From Planctomycetota bacterium (GTDB lineage Bacteria; Planctomycetota; Phycisphaerae; Phycisphaerales; SM1A02), in assembly GCA_022560875.1 (NCBI GenBank), contig JADFSH010000001.1:1-64000 (forward strand): DNA of 64,000 bases, given 5' to 3'. The notes beneath the pieces were generated by a model. That model was given only the letters and a program-made list of their open reading frames with translations. It was not told the DNA's origin and did not search any database. Every line of letters begins with the position of its first letter. Position 1 is the stretch's first letter. The position numbers were made by a program, and so were the translations under genes. Shown piece by piece: positions 1 to 8,079 of this stretch.

Positions 1-1
1 G

Positions 2-931
2 CCACCCGATCCCGACGCCGAGGAATTCAGTCGCCGGCCCGTCACCGCCGAGAACGTGGCCTTCATCCGCTATCACTATCGGAGTAACACGGACAACTTC
101 CAGTTGCTCGACGTCGACACGGCCATCGATGAGGCCATGCTGTACCGGAACCTGGGCGGGCAATCGATGGTCGACGCCACCAACAGAACTCTTCAGCGCG
201 ACCCCGAGGGCCTTGTCCGCATCGCTCGCGGCACGGGGCTGAATATCATCATGGGTAGCCTGTATTACACCGGTGGCTCGACGAAATCCGAAGACGAGAT
301 CGTCGAAGAAAGCGTCCGCGAGATGACCGAAGGCGCCAACGGCACCGGCATCAAGCCGGGCGTGCTGGGGGAGGTCGGGTGCTCGTGGCCGCTGAGACCC
401 AACGAGCGCAAGGTGCTGCGGGCCGCGGCGCGGGCTCAGCAGCGGACCGGCGCACCCATGCTCGTTCACCCCGGCCGCGATGAAGCGGCACCCATGGAAA
501 TCCTCGGGATCCTTCGCGATGCTGGCGCAAACTTCGACCACCTCATCATGGGGCACCTGGACCGGACCGTCTTTACCCGCAGCATCCTCAAAGAGATCGC
601 CGAGACGGGCTGCTTCCTCGAGTGGGACCTCTTTGGGCAGGAGCAGTCACGCTACCGGTTCAACCCGGATGTCGAGATGCCCAGCGACGCCAAGCGAATG
701 GACGACATCGCCTGGATCAGCGCCGAGGGCTATGGCCGGAAGGTCGTGATCGCTCAGGACATCTGCTTCAAGCATCTGCTCGTCAAGTTTGGTGGTCCGG
801 GCTACTCCTACATTCTTTCGCAGATTGTGCCGCGCATGCGGACGCGAGGGTTCACCGAGGCGGCCGTGAACGACATTCTCGTGGAGAATCCCAAGGACGC
901 GCTGACGTTCTTTACGCCACGAGAGGCGTGA
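2..931 (+). CDS. Phosphotriesterase-family metal-dependent hydrolase, 5' end outside window
   Basis: The frame is open from the left edge, so the GTG at 56 is an internal valine and the true start lies upstream. The visible 309 residues are the C-terminal part of an amidohydrolase-fold phosphotriesterase-like enzyme. Visible metal-site candidates are a Glu in GVLGEVG (the place of the carboxylated lysine, as in E. coli PHP), His in MLVHPGRD, His in IMGHLDRT and Asp in AQDICFKH. The first HxH pair would be in the missing part. This family includes lactonases and esterases, so the substrate cannot be told. It converges on an ABC substrate-binding gene 30 bases downstream. Confidence 0.8.
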   Translation, partial: PPDPDAEEFSRRPVTAENVAFIRYHYRSNTDNFQLLDVDTAIDEAMLYRNLGGQSMVDATNRTLQRDPEGLVRIARGTGLNIIMGSLYYTGGSTKSEDEIVEESVREMTEGANGTGIKPGVLGEVGCSWPLRPNERKVLRAAARAQQRTGAPMLVHPGRDEAAPMEILGILRDAGANFDHLIMGHLDRTVFTRSILKEIAETGCFLEWDLFGQEQSRYRFNPDVEMPSDAKRMDDIAWISAEGYGRKVVIAQDICFKHLLVKFGGPGYSYILSQIVPRMRTRGFTEAAVNDILVENPKDALTFFTPREA

Positions 932-960
932 GCGCCGACGTTGGGACGAGAAGGCGCAGA

Positions 961-2154
961 CTAACAGGTCGCCCCGGACTCGATCTGATCGATCTTTTGG
1001 ACCACCCGCAGCGGTCCGCCGCCCTCCGCGGTGGCCACGAAGAGTGGCATTGTCGCATAGCCGGCACCATCCAAGGTGAGCGGACCTGTCGCGGTCTCGA
1101 TGGTCAAATCGACGAGGCCGGCAAGTCCCCCGGCCGCATCAGCGTCTCCGGACCGCTCCATGGCCGCCTTCAACGCCATCAACGAGTTGTAGTGGGTAAA
1201 GGCGACGTGTGTGACGAGCTCGCCGCCGGGCATCACATTGGCGCGTGCGACGAAGTCCTGGACAGCCGGGCTGGGATCGCTGGCGACGAACGGGACACAT
1301 GTGATGATCGAGGCGCCAGGCACGAGCTGTGACGCCTGCCATTCGCTGAAGTCGAGATGCGCGAAGATCTTGCCCTCCGCGATCCCGAGCTCGACGGCCT
1401 GATTGACCGCGTTGACCGCGTAGGGTCGTGGATCCGCGTTCCAGATGATGTTGGACTCCACCTCATGAGCCCACCGCATCACCGCGCGGTATTCGCCGGG
1501 ATGGTTTCCCAACACCGGAGTCGTGACCAACGCATCGCCAGTGTGGGCGCCACCCAGCGCACCGTACAGATACTCCGAGACCCTGCGGCCCGACGGGGTC
1601 CAGTTGGAAATCGAGAACGGCCGAGCTCGAAACCCATCGTCCAGATCGCCCAGATAGGCGCGGATCGACGGGACGATCTGCCTCGCCGTCGGGCCAAAGT
1701 GTTTTGTGATCGGGCCACAATAGGAGCCGTCGGTCCACAGGCCATGGAGCACCGGGACCGGCGCGTCCAACGCGTTGATGCGGAGGGTGATCACCCGCGG
1801 GGAGGCCATGAGGAAGCCGCTGACGATGGCCTCGCAGCCCTCTTCGGTGACGAGTGCCGTCACAGCGGACTGGGACGGCGGGCTCCCCCCGTCATCGCGG
1901 TAGATGAGCTCCACGGGCCTCCCGAGTAGGCCGCCCATCCCGTTGATCTCGGAGGCCGCAAGCTCGAGACCGAGCCGCATCTGTGAGACGTACGGCTCGG
2001 CCAGCTCATCCACCCCCTGTGCATCCACCTCGCTGACGAAGACTCCGACCTTGAGCGGTCTGGCTTGGACAATCGCGGGGAACCCAGTCAACGGGCCGGC
2101 CGCCGCAAGTGCCGCGCCCGCGCCGGCAATGAACTCACGCCGTGTTACGGCCAC
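961..2154 (-). CDS. ABC transporter substrate-binding protein, branched-chain amino acid/amide (UrtA/FmdD-like) type
   Basis: Periplasmic-binding-protein family 1 (Peripla_BP_6) receptor for an uptake ABC transporter, 397 residues. The N-terminus carries a twin-arginine signal (TRREFIAGAGAALAAAG), so folded export by Tat is likely. The mature part starts with LKVGVFVSEVDAQG and contains EINGMGGLLGRPVELI, typical of urea/short-chain-amide receptors. The start is GTG at 2154 behind a strong GGGAGGAG ribosome site. No permease or ATPase of this transporter is in the window, so it may be an orphan receptor or the operon may lie elsewhere. The amide/urea ligand is a guess from family resemblance. 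Confidence 0.8.
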   Translation of the reverse strand: MAVTRREFIAGAGAALAAAGPLTGFPAIVQARPLKVGVFVSEVDAQGVDELAEPYVSQMRLGLELAASEINGMGGLLGRPVELIYRDDGGSPPSQSAVTALVTEEGCEAIVSGFLMASPRVITLRINALDAPVPVLHGLWTDGSYCGPITKHFGPTARQIVPSIRAYLGDLDDGFRARPFSISNWTPSGRRVSEYLYGALGGAHTGDALVTTPVLGNHPGEYRAVMRWAHEVESNIIWNADPRPYAVNAVNQAVELGIAEGKIFAHLDFSEWQASQLVPGASIITCVPFVASDPSPAVQDFVARANVMPGGELVTHVAFTHYNSLMALKAAMERSGDADAAGGLAGLVDLTIETATGPLTLDGAGYATMPLFVATAEGGGPLRVVQKIDQIESGATC

Positions 2155-2196
2155 TCGGCTCCTCCCGGTCTACGGGGCCCCGTAACCCGGGTAACA

Positions 2197-2236
2197 TCGA
2201 AGGTGATGAGGGGTCCTCGAAGGTGATGAAGGGTCG
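2197..2236. repeat. Two tandem copies of a 20-base unit
   Basis: The unit TCGAAGGTGATGAGGGGTCC is followed directly by a near-identical copy (18 of 20 bases the same). It sits between the cupredoxin gene stop codon and the substrate-binding protein gene. It may be a slippage duplication, and no function is evident. Confidence 0.7.
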
Positions 2237-3481
2237 CTAGTTGATCACCACCGTCGCTTGCATCTCGGGGTGCAGGGCGCAGAAGATCTGGTATCTGCCC
2301 GGCTGGTCGAACGAGACGTCGAAAGTGCCGCCAGTGCCCAGCACACCGCTGTCGAACTGGTCGGGGCGGGGATCGATCGGCGATCCGGCTGTGACGGTGT
2401 GTGGCACTCCGTCGGCGTTGCCGAAGCGGATGGTCTCGCCCACCTTGGCCTCGATGTCGCCGAAGCTGAAGTTGATGATCGGTGCAGCCACCGCATCGTC
2501 GTCGCCGACGGTGCGGATCTCGAGCAGCCGTTCCGGCGAGGAGACGAGGGGCCAGATGCTGGCGTTGAACATCGAGAACACCCCACCCTGCGGATCGAAT
2601 TCGGGCACGACGTAGGCGTGCATCATCCAGCTCGGGATCACCGGTATGAATTGACCGCCGCCCGCCCGGCACTCCTCCGCCGACGCGCTCACGGCGGTCA
2701 CTTCGGCCTCACGATTGACAGCGTTCGCGTTCTCTATGGTGCCGCCGGCGCAGGTGTTGTGGTGCACGTGCCAGTTGTCGAGCTCGCCCGCGAAGGCGTC
2801 GGGATGGTCCTCGCTGAGCGCAATGTTGAACACCGCGCCGACGGGCTGGAAGCCTTCTTCGCCCACGAACGTGTCGCCGTCGCAGTGGCCGATGTCGAGC
2901 CTCGGGATCCGTTCACCACCCTCTTTGGCGAACAGAATCATCTGGGGGCGATCGGGGTTGAACGCGAAGCCGGCCCCGGGGTCGGTCACATGGATGCCCA
3001 TATTGGAAGTCTGGGCGGAGGAGATCGACAGGCCCGCCGCGCAGGCGTCGTCGAGTGTCTCGTACTGCAAGACGGCGGCTTCGACCCGAGCGAGCTGGCC
3101 GAGTAACTCACCTAATGTGTTGCGGTCCATCTCGAGGTAGTCGGGGATCTCTCCGCCCGCGTCGTAGATCGCCCGGAGCTCGACGTACGAGCACTCCTGG
3201 GCGAGCTGCTGGCAGCGGACCTGGTGGCCCATAGGCCCCTCGATGAGGGTCGCCACGATCTCGTCGCCCTGGCGCTGGTACACGTAGCGGCTGAACCCGT
3301 AGGCGCCCACTGGACCGTCGGGCGAGACGTCGGGCAGCGATCGGTCGTTGGGCGGAGGCGGCAGGTCGGCGACCTGTGCCGCGTAGTCAGGCAGGACGAC
3401 GACTTCTTGAGCTAAATTGGTCATCGAGTAGGCGGTCGCGATTAGAGCCACCACCGTTACACTTACCATCACATGTCGCAT
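2237..3481 (-). CDS. Secreted protein with C-terminal plastocyanin-like (cupredoxin) domain
   Basis: A 414-residue protein from ATG 3481, which has a GAGGGG ribosome site 6-8 bases upstream. The open frame runs 78 codons further up, but those residues do not look like a signal peptide, while MRHVMVSVTVVALIATAYS does. The last ~90 residues form a blue-copper domain with the ligand set His (VPHTVT), Cys, His and Met (FCALHPEMQ). The middle ~250 residues are unrecognised; they include a His/Cys-rich WHVHHNTCAGG and a WMMHAYVVPEF stretch that could bind another metal. Likely periplasmic electron-transfer or metal protein. It shares orientation with the substrate-binding gene but the link is unknown. 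Confidence 0.75.
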   Translation of the reverse strand: MRHVMVSVTVVALIATAYSMTNLAQEVVVLPDYAAQVADLPPPPNDRSLPDVSPDGPVGAYGFSRYVYQRQGDEIVATLIEGPMGHQVRCQQLAQECSYVELRAIYDAGGEIPDYLEMDRNTLGELLGQLARVEAAVLQYETLDDACAAGLSISSAQTSNMGIHVTDPGAGFAFNPDRPQMILFAKEGGERIPRLDIGHCDGDTFVGEEGFQPVGAVFNIALSEDHPDAFAGELDNWHVHHNTCAGGTIENANAVNREAEVTAVSASAEECRAGGGQFIPVIPSWMMHAYVVPEFDPQGGVFSMFNASIWPLVSSPERLLEIRTVGDDDAVAAPIINFSFGDIEAKVGETIRFGNADGVPHTVTAGSPIDPRPDQFDSGVLGTGGTFDVSFDQPGRYQIFCALHPEMQATVVIN

Positions 3482-3730
3482 ATTTTCCCCTCGGTCACTC
3501 GGACACCCACAGTCATTGTAATATTTGGCGAGAATTGATCGTAGCAGCGAGCCGAGGGTCTGTCGAGCCCATTCCGAGATGTTACAATTCGCATAAATCA
3601 TTACCGCTTGACCGTTTCCCGAGCGGGGACAACCGGCTGCAGCTCCGGGCGCCTTCGCCGTCATGCTTGGCCAATGACCGCTAACCGCGAGGCCCGCAAT
3701 GTGGTGCAGCGCCACCGACCTCTAACGCCC
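3482..3730. other. Non-coding upstream region of the cupredoxin gene
   Basis: The minus-strand frame stays open here to 3715 but the translation has no domain-like character. It probably holds the promoter and leader of the cupredoxin gene. I see no confident -35/-10 pair. Confidence 0.4.
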
Positions 3731-3893
3731 CGGGATATAAATGGAAGGGATATAAATTGGACACCCACATGAATATTGAAACAAAATAAAAGGGTCAGCG
3801 GCCAAATTTTGGGGGATACAAATGGAACAACCATATGAATCTTTACACAAAATAAAAGTGTTAATGGCTAAATTTTGTGGGTGTCCAATCTAT
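3731..3893. repeat. Decayed repeat element with perfect 14-base inverted ends
   Basis: ATTGGACACCCACA at 3756-3769 is the exact reverse complement of TGTGGGTGTCCAAT at 3876-3889; the arms extend to 3752 and 3893 with one mismatch. Inside and overlapping are two imperfect tandem copies of a 66-base unit (3747-3812 and 3813-3878), plus a short partial copy of the unit start at 3732-3746. The AT-rich make-up differs from both sides. This resembles a non-autonomous, transposase-less mobile remnant, but no transposase is present and the family cannot be named. Confidence 0.6.
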
Positions 3894-4212
3894 TAATTGC
3901 AGCCGTTTATGACCGGGACCACGAATTTAGTAGGGGGTTAAATAGGGTCAATGTTGGCATGATATCCATAAGAAAAGGCTGAGAATTTGATTTCTGAGAC
4001 CTAGTTCCCACTGCATCAGACGCTATTTACTATCGTCCATTAGCCGGGATGTAAGCTAAATCCGTCTCTTTTCAGGCCATTTCGCCCTGTTGCCTTAGGT
4101 GAAGGAGTCACCAGGAATCGGGTTCAATTGACAAGATCAACGATGGCCATCTCGGTTCTTTGGTTCGACGAGAATCGGAAAATCATAAATCAACTGTCCG
4201 GGAGCTGCACCA
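3894..4212. other. Non-coding, AT-richer spacer
   Basis: No open frame with coding character, no tRNA-like fold and no clear promoter were seen. The make-up continues that of the repeat on its left and the B-box gene on its right. Confidence 0.4.
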
Positions 4213-4887
4213 GTGTCATGTAAAAACCACCCAAACGTAAAAGCGATTGCCAACTGCGAGCTTTGCGAGATACCGATGTGTGGTTTGTGTGCCCAATTCA
4301 TCAAGGCGGGAGTTTTTTGCGAACGCTGTGTTGAAATTCGGGAAGCGGAGCGATTTGTTGCCAATCAAACCCAGCAATTTGAACAACAGACTAGTCAGCC
4401 TGTGGTAATGCAAACGGAGATTGAGAATTCAGAGTCGAGGCCACCAAAGAAGTCCGTTATAAAATGGGCGCAGTGGCTTATCATCGCTGTGTGTTTCGTT
4501 ACTTCATATGTGGGATTGTTGGTTTATTCGAATCCAGGTTTGTTTACGATGAATTCAGAAGCGCGTGCCAGACAGCTCGCGATAGATTCGCTTGAGAATT
4601 GCCGCATGATTTTCCAGGAAATCGGCATGCTATTGGAAGACATGCAAATGCCTGATCCTGCATTGCGTTGCGACGAGTCCGATACTCCAAATATCATCAG
4701 CCGCACCGGTGATAGTATTCGCGTTTCACATCCTAATCCTGAGTTTCATGGTTTCAGCGATTCTGGTTGGGCTCGTATTGCGCCGCCCGTCGATCATCAT
4801 TGGGTCATCCCCCCACCCGTTCTCGGCCTTGGCCGGACTGATCCTGGCAAAGTTACGGAGAGCCCGGTTTATACTCGAGGTTCGTGA
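4213..4887 (+). CDS. B-box zinc-finger membrane protein, 3' end replaced by out-of-frame glycosyltransferase sequence
   Basis: The GTG start at 4213 has GGGAG about 9 bases upstream. Residues 3-39 hold a B-box-like zinc cluster (C3, H6, C15, C18, C23, C26, C36, C39), and residues ~83-104 form one membrane helix. After it comes a soluble segment with NCRMIFQEIGMLLEDMQM and a cysteine in ALRCDES, the layout of small bacterial zinc-finger membrane proteins of unknown function. To about residue 180 (HPNPEFHGFSD) the frame looks genuine. Beyond ~4760 it is the glycosyltransferase gene read in the wrong frame, so the real C-terminus is lost. Base composition is AT-richer than the neighbours. Confidence 0.6.
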   Translation: MSCKNHPNVKAIANCELCEIPMCGLCAQFIKAGVFCERCVEIREAERFVANQTQQFEQQTSQPVVMQTEIENSESRPPKKSVIKWAQWLIIAVCFVTSYVGLLVYSNPGLFTMNSEARARQLAIDSLENCRMIFQEIGMLLEDMQMPDPALRCDESDTPNIISRTGDSIRVSHPNPEFHGFSDSGWARIAPPVDHHWVIPPPVLGLGRTDPGKVTESPVYTRGS

Positions 4888-5692
4888 TCTCTGGCCGGAA
4901 ACGCTAATCGAAGGCGGATCAATGCGCGCCGACAGCGTCAATGCACGACTGCTGCGTCGCCTGGAACGGTTGTTGTATCGCCATGCGATCAGGATCATCG
5001 TTCTGGCCAAGGGCTCGGTTGACTACATTGTGCAAATGGGCTTCGATCGAGATCGCGTGATCTTTATCCCGAATGGCGTGCATATGAAGTACTTTCTCAC
5101 CTCAAGGACACGTGAAGAGATGCGACGGGAACTCCATGCGGAGAGTCGATTCGTGGTCATGTACTGTGGCGCTCATGGAAAACTCAACGCCCTGGATACA
5201 ATTATCGACGCGGCGGAGTTGACCAGGGAAGACGGCGGACTTTTGTATGTGCTCGTCGGCGACGGTGTGGAGAAGAGGCGGCTCATGACCTCGGCATCGG
5301 AGAGGCGACTTACCAACATACGGTTTCTCGATCCGGTACCAAAACAGGAGATCCCAGATCTCTTGCATGCCGCCGATGCGCTGGTCATCACCTTGCTCGA
5401 CGTCCCTCTTTTTCAATATGGTGTGAGCCCGAACAAGCTTTTTGACTACATGGCCGCAGGTCGACCGGTCCTCTGCGCCGTCGCCGGCGACATGGCCGAG
5501 CTTGTGGAGACTGCCGGCGCGGGGATTGCCGTACCGCCGCAGAATCCACAGGAACTTGTCGATGCGATTGCCAGAATTCGCTCACAACCGGAACTGGCGG
5601 CACAATGGGCCAGTAGTGGAAAGCAGTTCATCCGAGAGAACTTTGACCGTGAAATACTTGTCGAGCGTCTTTTGGAGGCGATCGACGCATAG
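4709..5692 (+). CDS. Glycosyltransferase family 4 (WbuB-like), N-terminus missing
   Basis: The protein matches the C-terminal two thirds of GT4 enzymes that add sugars to polyprenyl-linked O-antigen or capsule units. It has the family block EVRDLWPE, the nucleotide-sugar region FIPNGVHMKYF, and the acceptor/donor block GVSPNKLFDYMAAGRPVL. Family members are about 400 residues. This one reaches at most 327 from a GTG at 4709 and lacks the first ~100 residues, including the glycine-rich N-terminal Rossmann strand. The lost part meets the B-box gene at ~4735-4765. It is therefore probably a fused, non-functional remnant, or the product of a mis-assembly. Its stop overlaps the next gene's start. 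Confidence 0.8.
   Translation: MIVFAFHILILSFMVSAILVGLVLRRPSIIIGSSPHPFSALAGLILAKLRRARFILEVRDLWPETLIEGGSMRADSVNARLLRRLERLLYRHAIRIIVLAKGSVDYIVQMGFDRDRVIFIPNGVHMKYFLTSRTREEMRRELHAESRFVVMYCGAHGKLNALDTIIDAAELTREDGGLLYVLVGDGVEKRRLMTSASERRLTNIRFLDPVPKQEIPDLLHAADALVITLLDVPLFQYGVSPNKLFDYMAAGRPVLCAVAGDMAELVETAGAGIAVPPQNPQELVDAIARIRSQPELAAQWASSGKQFIRENFDREILVERLLEAIDA
4735..4765. other. Probable rearrangement or assembly junction
   Basis: To the left, frame 1 continues the B-box protein; to the right, frame 2 continues a GT4 glycosyltransferase. Both genes are truncated exactly here and base composition changes from AT-richer to GC-richer. The exact base cannot be fixed because both frames look plausible for about 30 bases. 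Confidence 0.55.
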
Positions 5693-6573
5693 TGCCTATA
5701 CGGAATCTGCCGTTGACTGAGTCTTTAATTCCCAACGTCTTTTCCTGTGATGTCGAGGACTGGCATCAAGCCTATTTCAAGACCGAGGAAGTCTCCGATC
5801 GTTGCTATGTCAACACGATGAGTTGTCTTGAGATACTCGATGAGAACGATGTTCGTGGCACCTTTTTTATCCAGGGACTCGTCGCCGATCAACGTCCGGA
5901 GGTCGTACGAGCCATACAGCAAGGAGGGCACGAGATCCAGACCCATGGTTACTCGCACCGCCTGACCTGGGATCTCGGCCCCAAAGGATTCCGCGAAGAC
6001 CTGGAACGATCGATCAAGATCCTCGAGGATATTATTGGGAAACAGATCACGGGTTTTAGAGCACCTTGTTTCTCGATCACCCGGAATGAATGGTGGGCCT
6101 TCGATATCATGGGTGAACTCGGCCTGTCCTACGATTCAAGTATATTCCCGATGCGCACGCTTAGATACGGATTTCACTACGATCCCGGGTACTCGATCAT
6201 CAATCTACGTTCACCGGATAGTGCGGTAATTGAGGAACTTCCCGTCAGTGTGCTTGGCGACGGACGATTCCGGCTCCCAGTTGGTGGCGGGGGGTATCTT
6301 CGGTTGCTGCCGGTGTCATTTCTGTCCGCAGCGCTGCGACGAATCAACAAGGCTGGCCGACCTTTTGTTCTGTATTGCCATCCATACGAGTTTGATCCGG
6401 ACGAATTCAAAAAAATGAGCGCCGCCGTGCCTTTGGCGCGGCGTTGGCACCAGCAGACATTTCGCGCATCTGTTCCGCGAAAGCTGGTCGCTCTTTTTCA
6501 ATCGGCGCCGTTCACAACGCTGGAAAATGTGCTGGAATTTGAACGTGGACGACAGCGAAAGGAAACACTATGA
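5692..6573 (+). CDS. Polysaccharide deacetylase, DUF3473/XrtA-locus type
   Basis: A NodB-fold deacetylase (carbohydrate esterase 4 relatives), 293 residues, expected to remove N-acetyl groups from a surface polysaccharide. Seen: the entry motif SCDVEDWHQ with its catalytic/metal Asp, the metal His pair in IQTHGYSH, and the arginine motif FRAPCFS. The C-terminal part (RPFVLYCHPYEFDP) is the DUF3473 signature found in deacetylases of exopolysaccharide loci. The GTG start overlaps the glycosyltransferase stop (TAGTG) and the stop overlaps the next start, so the three genes are translationally coupled. Confidence 0.88.
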   Translation: MPIRNLPLTESLIPNVFSCDVEDWHQAYFKTEEVSDRCYVNTMSCLEILDENDVRGTFFIQGLVADQRPEVVRAIQQGGHEIQTHGYSHRLTWDLGPKGFREDLERSIKILEDIIGKQITGFRAPCFSITRNEWWAFDIMGELGLSYDSSIFPMRTLRYGFHYDPGYSIINLRSPDSAVIEELPVSVLGDGRFRLPVGGGGYLRLLPVSFLSAALRRINKAGRPFVLYCHPYEFDPDEFKKMSAAVPLARRWHQQTFRASVPRKLVALFQSAPFTTLENVLEFERGRQRKETL

Positions 6574-7361
6574 GAATAGCAATCCTGACTGTCGATGAGG
6601 TCTTTTACCTGCCAACAGAAGTCGCATATCTGATGCGCCATCGGCACGAAGAAGATGAATACCGTGTCTTCATCGTTCCGCCGGAGCATTACGATAAGGT
6701 TAAGAAAAAGCGGGAAAAGGTCGCATTGCGCGTCTTGCGATCATTCGGGCTTAGATATTTCTTGCACCTGGCCATTCGCGGACTCGCCTTCAAGGTATTG
6801 CAGTATCTACCACGAGACGAGCGAAGCGATCGGTTTTATTCGATAGATAGCGTCGGTTCCGCATTCGGTGTTCCCGTGCAACACATTGCAAATGTTAATA
6901 GCGACAGAACAATTCAGATGTTGTCAGAATGGGGTGTCGATCTGATATTGTCGCTGTCATGTCCACAGGTGTTTCGGCAGGGTATTATTGAATTGTCTCC
7001 ACATGGCGTGTTGAATCTACATTGCTCGCCCCTACCCAGGTATCGAGGGCTCTACCCGGCATTCTGGCAATTGAAGAATGGCGAGAACGAGGCTGGCGCG
7101 ACAATATTTTTCGTTAATAAGCAGATTGACGGCGGAGACATCCTCATCCAACGCCGCTTTCCCATTGAGGCGGACGAGACACTTGACCAATTTGTGAAGC
7201 GAAGCAAGCGTATAGGAACAGAACTCATCGTTGAGGGAATTGAAAAAATCCGATGCGGTGATGTCGACACGAGCCCGATAGATATCGATGCGGGCAGCTA
7301 TTTCACCTGGCCGACCCGGGAAGCTGTTCGCGAATTTCAGAAGAGTCGCCGACTTATCTGA
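6570..7361 (+). CDS. Formyltransferase-family protein (sugar N-formyltransferase-like)
   Basis: Resembles the formyltransferase fold shared by methionyl-tRNA formyltransferase and sugar N-formyltransferases using N10-formyl-tetrahydrofolate. The catalytic triad is visible: Asn and His in LNLHCSPLPRYRG and Asp in KQIDGGDIL. At 263 residues it lacks the C-terminal tRNA-binding domain of Fmt and has a divergent N-terminal ~100 residues. ATG 6570 overlaps the deacetylase stop as ATGA. A deacetylase that frees an amine followed by a formyltransferase that caps an amine suggests an N-formylated sugar, but this is inferred from context only. Confidence 0.78.
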   Translation: MRIAILTVDEVFYLPTEVAYLMRHRHEEDEYRVFIVPPEHYDKVKKKREKVALRVLRSFGLRYFLHLAIRGLAFKVLQYLPRDERSDRFYSIDSVGSAFGVPVQHIANVNSDRTIQMLSEWGVDLILSLSCPQVFRQGIIELSPHGVLNLHCSPLPRYRGLYPAFWQLKNGENEAGATIFFVNKQIDGGDILIQRRFPIEADETLDQFVKRSKRIGTELIVEGIEKIRCGDVDTSPIDIDAGSYFTWPTREAVREFQKSRRLI

Positions 7362-8079
7362 GACCAGAGTCTTCGAAGTGATCGAGAAGCGACAGCAGCG
7401 AGGATGAATCGCTGAGATCGGCAAGCAACATATCCGGCTCATGTTCGCGCAGTTGGTCGAGAGTGTAATGACCGGTCGCCACCGAGAAGACTTGGATTCC
7501 GGCAGCCCGGGCGCATTGAATGTCGCGCGGCGTGTCGCCGACGATCAGCGCGTGACACGGATCAACTGTTGGACCCACCAAGTTCCTCCATTGCTTGAGT
7601 GCCGCGTGTGGCAGATCATCGCGCGTCACCCCGTCCTCGGCGAACACCTTCACATCGAACCACGTGGGATCGAATCCGGCCGCGGTGATCTTCAGCATCG
7701 CCGCCTTGCGAAGGTTGCCCGAGAGCAAACCCAACGTCACATGTTCACGTTCGTGCAACAACTTGAGCAAACTGGCGATCCCTGGAAGGATCGTGATGTC
7801 CGAGGCCGCTCGTTCCAATTCCGCAGCCAACTCTTTCAGGTATCGCTCGCGATACGCCTCGTACGCGTCACCCGGGGACTCGATGCCATTGTACTTCGCC
7901 AGTTGCTCGTAGATCTGCGGGTCGAGCGTGCCTACGGTGACGCCTCCCCACTCGACCGTGTCGCCGTGAATCGCCTGAAACGCACGGAGGATCGCGCGGC
8001 TTGTCGCCCCACCGGTGATCATCAACGTACCGTCAATGTCGAAGAGCACGAGCGATCGGTGGTCGATGCGGGCCGTCAC
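7354..8079 (-). CDS. HAD-superfamily hydrolase (phosphoglycolate-phosphatase-like)
   Basis: A 241-residue subfamily I HAD phosphatase. Motif I is LFDIDGT near residue 12, motif II is in LGLLSGN, and motif IV is IVGDTPRDI. A helical cap lies between motifs I and II. The start is GTG 8079, which overlaps the upstream ATP-grasp stop as GTGA, so both are made together. The open frame extends further upstream but that part is the ATP-grasp gene in another frame. Its end overlaps the formyltransferase end by 8 bases (convergent). Substrate unknown. Confidence 0.85.
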   Translation of the reverse strand: MTARIDHRSLVLFDIDGTLMITGGATSRAILRAFQAIHGDTVEWGGVTVGTLDPQIYEQLAKYNGIESPGDAYEAYRERYLKELAAELERAASDITILPGIASLLKLLHEREHVTLGLLSGNLRKAAMLKITAAGFDPTWFDVKVFAEDGVTRDDLPHAALKQWRNLVGPTVDPCHALIVGDTPRDIQCARAAGIQVFSVATGHYTLDQLREHEPDMLLADLSDSSSLLSLLDHFEDSGLR

